Assembly (NCBI GenBank): GCA_014529385.2
Contig: CM043968.1
Location: 126,051,018 to 126,115,017 of the forward strand
Length of the DNA: 64,000 nt
Origin: Adiantum capillus-veneris
Lineage: Eukaryota; Streptophyta; Polypodiopsida; Polypodiales; Pteridaceae
Direction: 5' to 3'
In this document: piece after piece, positions 11,096 through 20,930 of the stretch
Numbering within the stretch: the stretch's first letter is position 1
Layout of the letters: each line of letters begins with the position of its first letter
Translations under genes and position numbers: made by a program
Notes under the pieces: generated by a model
The model's database searches: none
What the model saw: the letters and a program-made list of their open reading frames with translations, nothing else
What the model was told of the DNA's origin: nothing

Positions 11096-11097
<2 letters not shown>
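10064..11097 (-). mobile_element. LINE-A copy d, 5'-truncated, with internal CT expansion
   Basis: A minus-strand 3' fragment with remnants of the C-terminal region (for example 10853-10536: MAFYRKHLLHLTEEGFVIRP and CRLCQLEPETELHYICHC) and the conserved tail near 10064-10120. Inside the coding end, at 10421-10470, a (CT)n run has expanded where copy b has only short CTCTC motifs. Its truncated 5' end meets the (CT)n at 11098-11145. Confidence 0.85.
10421..10470. repeat. (CT)n expansion inside LINE-A copy d
   Basis: About 50 bases of CT. The aligned positions in copies b (near 2320-2350) and g have only short CT-rich words, so this tract grew in place after insertion. Confidence 0.9.

Positions 11098-11145
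<48 letters not shown>
11098..11145. repeat. (CT)n microsatellite between LINE-A d and LINE-B 3' end
   Basis: A CT run of about 47 bases. On the minus strand it is (AG)n following the LINE-B 3' sequence CAACAAAAAG and preceding the truncated LINE-A copy d. Confidence 0.95.
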
Positions 11146-11148
<3 letters not shown>

Positions 11149-11583
11149 GTTGAAAAAATCAGGGCTGTATATTACTAAGTACAATAAAATCCCCAACGGA
11201 TGCCAAAATAGCCTATCACGTGGGGTGTACAAGCTGAATGTGAGGGTGAGAGCCACTATAGTGACAACTCGACTAGAACAATCTCATGGTGGTCTATGTG
11301 ATGAGTGAAGGAGAAACCACCGAGGGGGGGCATAATGCCATGTAATCTGTCCACCTGTAAGTGTGAAGAAGAGTGGCGATCGGGCCCAACACCGAAGGAA
11401 GGCAAATCAACGAGCCTCGGCTGCTCGAGAAGTACCTGAGGAAGAATCCCACTGCCAAGTCAGGGTGTGAATGATGTCCAGCCAGATGGCAGTGAGGGTA
11501 TCTTGAAGGAGCTGTGGAGCCGCACTGAGAATGTGAAGACAACGGGCTCTCCAAACATTCCATAGTGTAATGCTAGTGATGAC

Positions 11584-13227
11584 TCAAAAAACTTCATCAC
11601 GTGTCTGAGGATCCCCCTTCCAAGCAATCTGTGGTAACATAGCCAAAGTCCCTCGCCGATAACCAGTCGAGGTAAGCATAAGAGCTGGATCTGTGTCTGA
11701 GCCCTCGTAGAAAAGATGCGGTCCGGGCATCGGCATCAACCATGAGACAGATCCCAAGGTGAGAAATCCATGCTCAACACCGGCTTTGCTAAGTAAAAAG
11801 CAAACTGCTAGCCACACTACATGAGAAGATGAGCATGACCAAAGACAGTGTGCAGGTGACTCAAGTAATCGCAAAGGACAGCGAGTACATAACGGATCAT
11901 GACCCATAGTAGCTAGCCACGTCCCAACTGGAAGTCCTGCATGTGCAATCATCGACATGAAAAAAGAAATACGACGAGCCGCATGTAAATCCCAGATGGC
12001 TGACCAAAACTACTGTAGATAGGCGTGGGAGAGACCTGAATGTAACCAGAAACGCATACGAGTTGGCTGCTCTGGGTGCTGTCTCATCAATGCTAATCTT
12101 CCAATCTTGACAGTGTACTCAAAGAATGATACAGGTGCTCTGGTGGGGTTAGAGTGAGGCCAATGCCACTCTCCTGGGTCCCAATAAAGCTGAGATAGGG
12201 CACGACCCTCCCACACCCAAAGCCTCCAAAGTGCAGCATCAGCAGAAGCGAAACGGGGGTCAACACAGCGACGCTTCTCGCGGGAGCCAACTACTCGGAT
12301 GGCCTCCCATCGAGCGCCGGGGTAGACAAGGTGCGGAGAGGTAGTATCATATGTCAATCTAGCATGAATCCCCTGAGAGTAGTCAGTATCAACTCTGAAC
12401 AGCATGGTGTCTAAACGAACTAATAAGAGAGTGCTCTGAGCAAAGAGACCTTCCCAGCCACTATGTGGAGGCATCTGAACCGTGCCTCGCATGACTGCAT
12501 CCCACTGTGAAGGAACGGCTGGGTCAATCTCAAACAGTCTGTCTGGCACCCCTCGACCAATGTCATAATGTTCTGCCACAAAATCTGCATCCAGCATACG
12601 TGTCTCATGAAACAACCGCATAGAGGCAGCAAGGCCAGTGTCCCAAGCAACCCAATCAATGTGAGTCCTCTCTCCAAGCTGACGGGGTGGATTAACTGAA
12701 GAATCAAGAACTGCATCATTCCAAATGAGAGGCTGGCGCTCGATCTCCTCGCGACATGAGGGAGGTGAGCGTATGATAGCCAGTCGCATGGAAACCCAAA
12801 TCTGAAGGAGTGATCGAATGAAGGGTGAGAGAGTGCTGGTGAACAAGGGGACATCCGTGAAGAGAAAACGATACCCTGTATGCCAAGTATGACCATCTCT
12901 AGTGCCGAGGCACGGAGTCGCTGTGCAAAGAGCGGCCTGAAGAAGCATTTTCCAAGGTTCTTGGCCGGGAAAAAGACCCCGAACAATAAGCTTGGTAAGA
13001 AGGGCACGGCTCTGTAATTCTCGATCAATAATGCCAAGGCCTCCCTCTGACCTAGGCCGAATAATCGTGGACCAGCGAACTCGAGCACGAGTATCAGTAG
13101 ACCCATCTGTGCCACTCCATAAAAAGTTCCACACTAGTTGACGGAGCTGAGCTATCACACCAGAATGTAGCATCCAACAAGAGGCAGTATACCATACTGT
13201 AGCCAGAATGACCTGGTTGGTGACCAA
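11584..13227 (-). pseudogene. LINE-B ORF2 post-RT region and zinc-finger RVT domain
   Basis: The frame at 13227-12010 (405 codons) starts in the thumb region with TNQVILATVWYTASCWMLHS, which aligns with ANQVLLATMWYITTCWIF of LINE-B copy 2. After a stop, 11958-11584 carries DPLCTRCPLRLLESPAHCLW, the Cys-x2-Cys ... His-x4-Cys finger at the end of plant L1-type ORF2. The first Met is only the first one after the inserted LTR: the same frame continues rightwards to about 13258 before reaching LTR sequence. No further enzymatic motif is present. The finger is thought to bind RNA or DNA during integration. Confidence 0.85.
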
Positions 13228-13238
13228 TGCACGGCCAG

Positions 13239-14821
13239 TGTCACGAGGACGTGGCAGTTATTAACCATGTCACAGAGATGTGGCAACTGCTAACCTTGGT
13301 TGTTGGTTTCTTTCCAATGGGGTTTATTTTATTTGTTTAAGACCCTCTTTTTGAAGTAGCAAACGGTCGGACATTGTATGGCCAATGTGAACGGTAGATT
13401 CACCCGCAGACGGGAAGTGGTCGGCACTGGAATTCGTATGGTAAGAGGATGTCTAGGCTCAGAGCAAGATCATATAGGTCCCCCCGTCGCACTTAGCAAG
13501 TTGGTGGATACTAGGAAGTAAACTCAATTAAGGCGTAAAGTCAAGGTGGGACTACCAACAAAAAGTATCCGACAGTTGGGCCACATTGCACTTTTGGATG
13601 CGGCTCCAATGAGGATAGATGGTCAGAAGACCAGTGGGAACCCAACGGAAGCATCTCCTAAAATTTAGGGAACTGCTATTTTGGGCCGTGAAATGTGTTC
13701 GCGTCATTACCTCCGGTATGACTAGGGGAACATTTTACAACTCTGCCGCGAAGTCAACTGGGCAACCGGTCAGGATATTTTTAAGCGGCGAGCCCGAAAT
13801 GGGCAAATGCTTGTAAATGCGCCAAGTGTCAACTTTTCATGCACTTTCCTCTTGCAGAAGAAGTGGCGCTGAATTTTATGCTGGGAGAGGCCTCATTTCA
13901 GCTTTTGTCACAGGTTAAGAGCTATGGAGTGCTTTCTTTCCCTCTCATGTACAATGTGGTGCTAGGAGTGATGCCCTGCACACTACACACTGCTCTCTCT
14001 CTCCCCTACGTGCAGTTATGTGATGCCCCACAGGAGGGCTACTCATTTGACTGATGTACAGTTGTGTGGGTTCATGCTTTTGTGCTGAGGCAAGAGCCTC
14101 CTTCTCTCCCCTACGTGCAGTTATGTGATGCCCCACAGGAGGGCTACTCATTTGACTGATGTACAGTTGTGTGGGTTCATGCTTTTGTGCTGAGGCAAGA
14201 GCCTCCTTGAGCAGGAACAGGGGTAGCTAGCTGCTGCTCCAAAGCAGGCACTGGTGAGGGTCATAACCTCACCGTACAGGTGCAAAATCAGCGCTGTGTA
14301 TGCGCTGTAAATTCACTGTTTTTCAGCCATACGGACGCCAGGACCATTGGGAATCGTGCCCCACTGGCAGAGGACAGTTAGGGGACTGTTTGGGGCTGAA
14401 AACAGGGCAAAAACCAGTAAATACAGCGTGCTGAATTTACTGTTTTTGGACAGGAATCAGAGGGTATACGACAGTGCAAGCGAGTTCCAGCAGGGGAATT
14501 GGTTTCGCGCAAGTTTTGGGGCTGTTATGCTGCCGAAATTTGGCCAAATCAAATGGTATCTAGGTGGATACACGTGAAGGATTCCCAGGACCTTACCTTG
14601 TAATTTACCCTCCTAAAGAATAAAGAAATACCGAAAGGGGCGCCAATTTTGGGGCCTACAGGTTGTCGGCGTCTGCTCGGAGCATTCTAGCTTCCGAGCC
14701 GTGTGTGTATTCAAGTGTTAACTCCCGTCGCAGGTTCTCTTTGCAAAGTGCTCTCTGTGTGTGTATAAAGTAAAGAATTTCGGGTGAAAGCCAACGCCTA
14801 CCGCCCTACGGGCCGGTTTCA
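13239..14821 (+). mobile_element. Solo LTR of family LTR-C inserted in LINE-B ORF2
   Basis: It begins TGTCACGAGG and ends CCGGTTTCA, and is flanked by the perfect 5-bp duplication GCCAG (13234-13238 and 14822-14826). Removing it rejoins the LINE-B sequence in the LSLAG-RALVTNQV region. It is 1583 bp, has no internal domain and no second LTR, and so is a solo LTR left by recombination. It contains the family motif AATAAAGAAATACCGAAAGG near 14620, where the AATAAA is a likely polyadenylation signal. A second copy lies at about 61945-63482. Confidence 0.92.
14001..14208. repeat. Perfect 104-bp tandem duplication in LTR-C
   Basis: Two adjacent copies (14001-14104 and 14105-14208), each starting CTCCCCTACGTGCAG and ending at GAGCCTCCTT, appear identical. 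The other LTR-C copy (62658 onward) has only one unit, so the duplication is private to this solo LTR. Confidence 0.9.
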
Positions 14822-14896
14822 GCCAGCCAACGATAGATGACGTGAAGACCAATGACATAGCTTCCTGCAAATAGACTGTAGTACAGGTGCAAACTG

Positions 14897-16536
14897 CTAC
14901 TGTGAGGAAACGTCAAATCCAACCTGAAAGCCCAGATATCTGCATGTCTGACCCGGCTGCAGCCATGTGAAACCATCAGCTACCCCCCAAGTAGGTATGT
15001 CATCACTGCCAACCAGTAACCCATAGGATTTATGCCAGTTAATGCGTGCACCACTGGCAATGCAAAAAACCTCTAGGGCCTCCCGCATGGCATCAAGAGC
15101 TGGGAGTAAATAGCGCAACATTAGCATAGTGTCATCAGCAAACTCCTGATTGACAAGGTCCGGAGCTGAAGGTACTGGCATGGTCAAGCCACGAAATGCA
15201 TGACTCTGAGCACGAAGAAAGTCGGACATAGTCTCTCCTACAAACAGATACAGACATGCTGCTAGAGGACATCCCTGGCGGACTGATCGAGAAAGCTCAA
15301 AACTACGACTGACACGACCACCAATAGTAATAGCACTGCTTGCAGTCCTGAAGAGAGCAGAAATGCCTGAGATCCAGATCGAAGGGAAACCCATCCTGGC
15401 TAATGATCCTTCGTGAAAGTCCCACTCAACACGATCGTATGCTTCTCGAAGTCAAGGATGAAAAAAGCGAGAGGTTTAGAAGATGATCTGGCCCACTCTA
15501 CTACCTCATAAAAAGTGAAGATATTATCCAGTATGCATCGTTCCATGACAAAGCCTGTCTGAGAAGTATGAATAATATCTGGTAAGAACAGTCTCAAGCG
15601 ATGGCTGATCAGTAACGCTAATATCTTATAGACCGAAGGAAGTAGGGTAATAGGTCTCCATTGGCGGAGCTGAGTGGTGTCACCCCCTTTCGGAATAAGA
15701 GATATGAGACCTGAACAAAGATCCGGATGCATATATCCTGATGCAAAGATGTCCTGGCAACCGCGAAGCAGTGGTATATGCAATACATCCCAATCAGTCA
15801 AGAAGAAAGCTCTAGTGAGGCCATCATCTCCTGGACAGGATGATGGGTCTAGACTCTCGATAGCAGCATGAAGCTCTGCAAGTGTGAAGGGTGCCAACAA
15901 GATCTCTGCCATAGTGTTTGTACAACGCTGTCGGGTGTGATGCCAGATCTGCTCTCGAGCAAGTAAAACCTCAGTAGTGCATACATCAGCAGTGAACAAT
16001 GCCTCAAAATAATCTGCAGACATATCAAGAATAACATCAGGATGCATATGTAGTGTCCCTTGAGCATCGCACAAAGTCCGAAGGGTGGTGCCAGGAGAGC
16101 GCTCTTTATGCGCAGCGAAGAAGGCTTTATTCATTCGATCAGCTTTAGCTATCCAATGAGATACTGAAGCATGATGAGTGAACTCAGACCTAGCCTCCTG
16201 TACGCGACGAATTTCCTCTGTGAGCTCTGTCTGTCTAGCAACGAGATAAGCATCCTGAGGCCACTCCTCAAGCAAGCGCTTAGTGAAACCAAGAGGTATG
16301 TGAAGATCAGACTCGCGTACTCTCAACTGACGATGAATAATAGCAGTCTGATCACGGCAGTAAATACTAGACTGAGTAATGCAGTGAGCAAGGAACTCGC
16401 CAGGGGGACCACAATAAGAAGCACCTGTGGACCATAAGTCACGAATCAGTTGCTGCAAAACTTCAGTGGTGAGAATACTGTCAGGGATGCGGCAGCCTTG
16501 TCTCTGTGCAGAGGATCTAGTGAAGGAGATAAACAA
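14897..16536 (-). pseudogene. LINE-B ORF2 reverse transcriptase
   Basis: The frame at 16536-15400 (378 codons) contains CPGDDGLTRAFFLTDW, SLIPKGGDTTQLRQWRPITL, HTSQTGFVMERCILDNIFTF and FFILDFEK, the classic plant L1-type RT blocks. A frameshift follows; 15394-14897 then contains RSVRQGCPLAACLYLF and the catalytic EFADD (FADD at 15131-15142). The LDFEK ... FADD spacing is that of the L1 clade. The piece ends at a stop just before the inserted solo LTR. The catalytic Asp pair is intact but the frame is broken at about 15397. Confidence 0.92.
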
Positions 16537-16659
16537 TGAGATGGGTAAACGATCCGAAAGGCTGGTCCCTCTCCAAATAGTAGTAAATCCACCTAGAGCT
16601 ACTGTTTAAGGGCCAATGTAAAAACGATCAAGTCGCTCTAATAATCTCCCCTGCTGTCT

Positions 16660-17286
16660 CTAAAACCCCCACGAGTAATGAAGTGTGGCAGGGTGGTGAC
16701 CAAAAGAGGGTGAGTGCCAAGCGTCAACACCTTGAATAGCTAGAAGAAATCGATCCCAAGCTGGCTGCTCATCAGGAGAAATGGATGATAGAACTGGAGG
16801 TGTGATGGATCGCCAATCAGAGTCGCTCTCGACGTTGTTGAAGTCGCCGCCAACAACCCAAGAGTCTACAGCAGGTAGAACAACAGCCAAGGAGGACCAA
16901 AAAGTAGCCCTCTCTCGAGGAGTAGTGGGTGCATAGACTGACATAAAACCAATGATAGAGTCCCGAATCCGAATAGAAACATAGACTGCTCTGCCAGCGA
17001 CAAGGGTGCCATGCTGCTGAACTGAGGCCAAGTAACGTGGCCCCACTGAGATGCATACGCCGCAACTCTGTCCATGAAGCCCCAGAGCAGGCTCCCAAAA
17101 AGTGTGGGCGCTCGAGGGCATGAGATTACTAAAGGGAGTGGCAATCTTATGCTCCTGTACTAGTAATATATCCACAATGCCTACTACATGAGCGTGTAAA
17201 TCTCTGCGAAGTAAAAGCTTACGGGAACCTTTTACCCGAGAAGTCTGTAAACCATTAGCATTCCAAGAAACTACATGTAAATCCAT
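16660..17286 (-). pseudogene. LINE-B ORF2 APE endonuclease
   Basis: It begins MDLHVVSWNANGLQTSRVKG, the canonical start of plant LINE ORF2 (SWNxxG holds a metal-binding Asn). LLVQEHKI holds the catalytic Glu, FMSVYAPTTPRERATFW is the next block, and VVGGDFNNVES is the catalytic Asp/Asn motif. At 208 codons it lacks the last C-terminal motif before the next stop. It lies about 35 bases downstream of the ORF1 end, as is usual for a bicistronic LINE. Confidence 0.9.
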
Positions 17287-17318
17287 AGTCTACATGAAAG
17301 AATTGGTAGAACATCTGT

Positions 17319-17928
17319 CTAACTGCGCATCTTCTTGGAGGCAGCTGGGCCATCCAAGGGGTGAGTTTCGGGCGGTAAGAAAGCAACCCGCAAGCCCTCT
17401 CTAAAATACGGTGTCTCATTGCACCAACTGCGGACCTCAGCTTGTTTACATTGCATTACCGATGCTGCAGCTTTGACACCCCAAATGCGCATAGACATAG
17501 GAAGCACCACATCTGAGGATACATGAATGACCATAGGCAATGAATAGCAAGCATAAACATCACTCCACTCCATAGCACCAATACATGAAGGGAAGTGTGG
17601 AGACAATACATCCGGAGCGGAAGTAGACAACCATAAATGAAGCTGAGCCATAGTTTGAGCATGCACAAAATGTAGAACCTGATCCTCGGACCATTCATGA
17701 GCTGCGTGGAATGGAAGGAAAAAGGAATGGGTATGCTGAGAGCGACTGCCTATTAAAGAGGGAACACAACCTGGCTTGTGATGCATAAGGTAGAGCTGCA
17801 CCCTCAATGGCCCTTCTGAGTCACCCCACATTTCAGCCCAATGAGTGCCCCAGGAAAGAGGGCAAGAGCTGAGAAAACTGCGTGGGACGTAAGTATGAGC
17901 GGTTGAGGGAGGGGGAGGACCAGAAGGT

Positions 17929-17959
<31 letters not shown>

Positions 17960-19080
17960 GTAAGGGCGAGAGGGAGAGGAGGAAAAGGGAGAGGTAATAG
18001 CGGTGAATGATCCATCTGCATGGGAATAGGGACCTCGGGAAGAGGGGAAGGAGGAGCTGGTAGCAGAGGTAAGTGATCCTGTGCTGAAGAAGAAGAACGG
18101 CGAGGAGAAGCAGGGGGTAAGGGGGTGGTGGAAACTTGAGAGGGAGCAGGAGAGGTAACCCTGAGGGCTGCATGCATTGTAGGTTGCTGACGAGGACGGA
18201 AGGAATGGTTACGACCCACTGTCTGCCATGCAGCCTCAGTAGGAGCTGAAGCGGAGGGAGGAACATGGAGGGTCGAAGCTCGAGGAGCACCTGCAGGCTG
18301 CTGAGGTGCTCGAGTAGTAGTAGGAGGCACCGGCTGTTAGACGCTGACCACGTGGCTGAGCATGAGTGCCACGAGCTGGCTGTTGTTGCCGCCGATGGCG
18401 TGGCAAGGTGGGGCAATCTCGTGCCAAGTGACCCATCTCGTGACAGCGTAAGCACTGTCCTGGGCGACCAGTGACTACCATTCGGCAAGAGTAGTCTCAA
18501 TCGCACAGCCACAGTAACTGTATCTGGTAATGAAGTATCCCCAAACACCAGGACCTGAATGCGAGGTGGACCAGATGAGAAGATGCAGGACCCTGGAACT
18601 ACTGTGCCAAAATGAGCAGCAATCATCTGAAAAGATGCTCATCAATGAAATGGAGAGGCATATCCGGAAAGGAGAGCGTCAGAGGGAATCTAGGAATAAG
18701 GTGTCGACTGTCAAACTCCTCAGTAGTAAACTCGGGATACCACCTCGTTAAGTATATCATCCTGCGATCAGAGAGTATCGGAGAGCGAGCCAGGAGAGCG
18801 GAGGCAGTGGCTGGATTTGAAAGACGTACCATGAATATGTCCCTGCTAAGTAATGTAAGCTCCGAGACCCGTCCCTGAGTAGTGCCCAATGCAGTCTGAC
18901 ACCAATCATGGATAGAAGATCAAGGTGGAGATTGTCCAATCATCCGGCCAACCAAGGCATGCTGTGCCAAGAGTTGTATTTTTTTGTCAATGCGTGTCAA
19001 CAGGTCGCCAGTATAGTCCACGCGACAGGCAAGTGGTGATGGAGCGCCGTGTGTAGCACTCGAGACCGGCAGAGCCGCCA
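17319..19080 (-). pseudogene. LINE-B ORF1, gag-like protein with CCHC zinc knuckle
   Basis: The likely start is MAALPVSSATHGAPSPLACR at 19080. The segment at 18889-18623 (RDIFMVRLSNPATASALLAR followed by LTRWYPEFTT) looks like the nucleic-acid-binding DUF4283-type domain of plant LINE ORF1. A CCHC knuckle, CLRCHEMGHLARDC, lies at 18413-18454. It is followed by a Pro-rich linker in which a C homopolymer (plus-strand G run at about 17930-17959) encodes poly-Pro. The C-terminal part (17760-17319) is unremarkable. The parts are in different frames. In the family, ORF1 packages the RNA; here it is decayed. Confidence 0.8.
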
Positions 19081-19136
19081 TGAAGAATGGGCGAGACTGG
19101 AAAACGGGAGAAGCAAGACCCGAAATGAAGCTTGGA

Positions 19137-19141
<5 letters not shown>

Positions 19142-19190
<49 letters not shown>
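19142..19190. repeat. (CT)n microsatellite at the 5' end of LINE-B copy 1
   Basis: A CT run of about 49 bases continuing into TTCTCTTTCTCTTTCTC. It marks the 5' boundary region of LINE-B copy 1. Confidence 0.95.
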
Positions 19191-19198
<8 letters not shown>

Positions 19199-19246
19199 TT
19201 CTCTTTCTCGTGCAGGCGGTAGAAAGATGGGCACAGTTAGAGGGTT

Positions 19247-19440
19247 TGGGACAATTGGGGTTTTGGGCTGTTAGGGTTTCGTGAAATTAGGGTTTCACAA
19301 AATTAGGGTTTCGCAGATGTGGACTGTTAGGGTTTCGCGCGGCAGCAGCAGGTACACGCAGCAGACATGTACGCGTAGGGCAGCCAGCTTCGCGGAATTA
19401 GGGTTTCTCAAAATTAGGGTTTCGCGGAATTAGGGCAGCA
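19247..19440. promoter_or_regulatory. Cluster of telobox-like TTAGGGTTT motifs
   Basis: At least six TTAGGGTTTC motifs occur at irregular 15-70 base spacing (19271, 19289, 19303, 19327, 19397, 19414 approximately), with AATTAGGGTTT contexts. AAACCCTAA is a known plant promoter element (telobox) and resembles the TTTAGGG telomere repeat. The cluster lies just upstream of LINE-B copy 1 in its direction of transcription, so it might have promoter activity. This is inference. Confidence 0.5.
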
Positions 19441-19491
19441 GGCTGCAGGGGATTCGCGCGGCAGCAAGCTACAAGAGGTTTCGCGCGACAG

Positions 19492-19495
<4 letters not shown>

Positions 19496-19575
<80 letters not shown>
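19496..19575. repeat. (CT)n microsatellite, about 80 bp
   Basis: Pure CT run between the telobox cluster and a primer-binding-site-like sequence. Confidence 0.97.
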
Positions 19576-19578
<3 letters not shown>

Positions 19579-20112
19579 TGTGTTTTAAGTGCTAAAGTCT
19601 GTTCCAAATTTTTTCTTTTTAGTTGGCACGTGTGCCTGTCAGTTAGAGTGGTATTAGAGCGCCAGTCATTTGATGTTCAGACAAGCAAACCGGTCCTACA
19701 TGAACCTACAACGGAAAGCTATGGAGTTGGAAGAAGAAGAAACGACCGCACAAAGAGGAGATAGAGAAACAAGGAGTTCGGTTTTGCCCTAGAACGCTCT
19801 AAAAACATGCTTTTTTACACTTTTATGTGTAGTAGAGGCCTCTAGAAACCTCTTAATAAATGAGAATTTGGATCTGCAACAGAAGTCAAAGTTGCTCCTC
19901 TCGACAAGCTCTACGCATTGACGCGATTGGATTTGAATTCCGACAATTTCACCCAAAAAAAAAGAGCTTTTAGCAACAAATTATTGGTTTGTAGACAGCA
20001 AGTAGCAAGATGGAGAAAGACTGACTTACAAGCATTTGGGAGCATGAGAGACGGAGACCCACTCTATGCAAGGAGAAGAACCACTTGGTTTGAGATTTTG
20101 ATTAAGATGTGA
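19576..20112 (+). other. Possible LTR-element 5' leader with tRNA-Met primer site
   Basis: TGGTATTAGAGC at 19649-19660 differs at one position from the plant initiator tRNA-Met primer-binding site used by other elements here. A short frame follows (ATG near 19673, about 40 codons, starting MFRQANRSYM) that is rich in Glu and Arg. A further short frame, at 19918-20112, is unrecognised. No matching LTR boundary or second LTR was found, and no gag or pol motif is visible. It may be the start of a decayed element. Confidence 0.35.
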
Positions 20113-20239
20113 ATACTATTTGAGAATATTGTTTGCAAATTGTTTGGAATATATTATATTAGTTTTGAACTTGTTTTGGTGCCGATTGAATTTGTTTGAT
20201 GCCGGTTGCAATGTCGTTTGATAACCTCTAAACGACAGA

Positions 20240-20425
20240 GACTACGGTTTGTGGAGTGTTTAGCTATAAACGGAAGCCTGTGAACAACCGAGGTTGCGAT
20301 CTGGGGAGCGTTTAGTTGAACTTGGAACCCTTTGAGGGCGACGCAAGCTGAGGTCTGGGAAGTGTTTAGTTGTCTATGGAACCCTCTGAATGATGCAAGT
20401 TGCGGTCTAGGAAGTGTTTGGTTGT
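20240..20425. repeat. Degenerate tandem repeat, about 55-bp unit
   Basis: The phrase GGTCTGGGAAGTGTTTAGTTG, with substitutions, recurs near 20245, 20297, 20353 and 20404. It is separated by GGAACCCT-like words, giving about four decayed units. Confidence 0.55.
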
Positions 20426-20639
20426 ATTTGAATATCTTCTTTTTGATGACTTCATATGTGCATCTATAGCAATTAGTGAAGCATGTGAATTCGGTGCATC
20501 AATAGTTCTAATTTGGATGAGATAGACTGCGTATGTGGTCTTAATGCATCGAGACACCCATGAAAGATCAGTGTTGTATAGGTAGACAAGCCATATTGCT
20601 GCCAAGGCACTGCCATACTGCTGACGGGCAGCTTTCTGA

Positions 20640-20925
20640 CAACAAATTTAAAAGCAGTTGATGATAAGCTTTTGGGGACGCTATATTTTTTAGCAGATAT
20701 AGCTTTTGGGTGCCATGCTTTTTTATTAGTTGCTTTTGGGCCTAGTGCCTAAAAATATGTGCCCTGGGGCCTGTGGTCACTTCTGGCAGTTCAGTGCATG
20801 GTTGCATAATTGCAGAGTGATTCCCCAACAATTGTACTCCGTGACTTTATTAATACAAAAAAAAGTACCGAAAGCGGCGCCAAACTTTGGGGTCAGTGCA
20901 TCTGAAAGTGGAACTCCGCCACTTA
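20640..20925 (+). mobile_element. LTR-C-related LTR fragment
   Basis: TTATTAATACAAAAAAAAGTACCGAAAGCGGCGCC followed by AAACTTTGGGGTCA, at about 20850-20915, matches the conserved 3' motif of LTR-C (TACCGAAAGGGGCGCCAA then TTTGGGGCC). The upstream part does not resemble the two long LTR-C copies closely, so its left limit is approximate. Confidence 0.5.
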
Positions 20926-20930
20926 ATTTC

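Larger units (their letters stand above)
11146..19141 (-). mobile_element. LINE-B copy 1, L1-like LINE, near full length
   Basis: In minus-strand order: ORF1 with a zinc knuckle (about 19080-17319), ORF2 with endonuclease (17286-16660), reverse transcriptase (16536-14897), a region after RT (13227-12010) and a zinc-finger RVT end (11958-11584), then a 3' UTR. A solo LTR-C (13239-14821) interrupts ORF2. The element is flanked by GA/CT tracts on both sides (11098-11145 and 19142-19190), so the target may itself have been a GA microsatellite. Multiple stops make it inactive. Confidence 0.85.

Noticed and set aside
13999-14208. CRISPR-like repeat array
   Set aside because: Only two directly adjacent copies without spacers, within an LTR of a plant genome.
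19271-19430. Interstitial telomere array
   Set aside because: TTAGGGTTT words are spaced irregularly by unrelated sequence, not tandem TTTAGGG. Kept as a telobox cluster instead.
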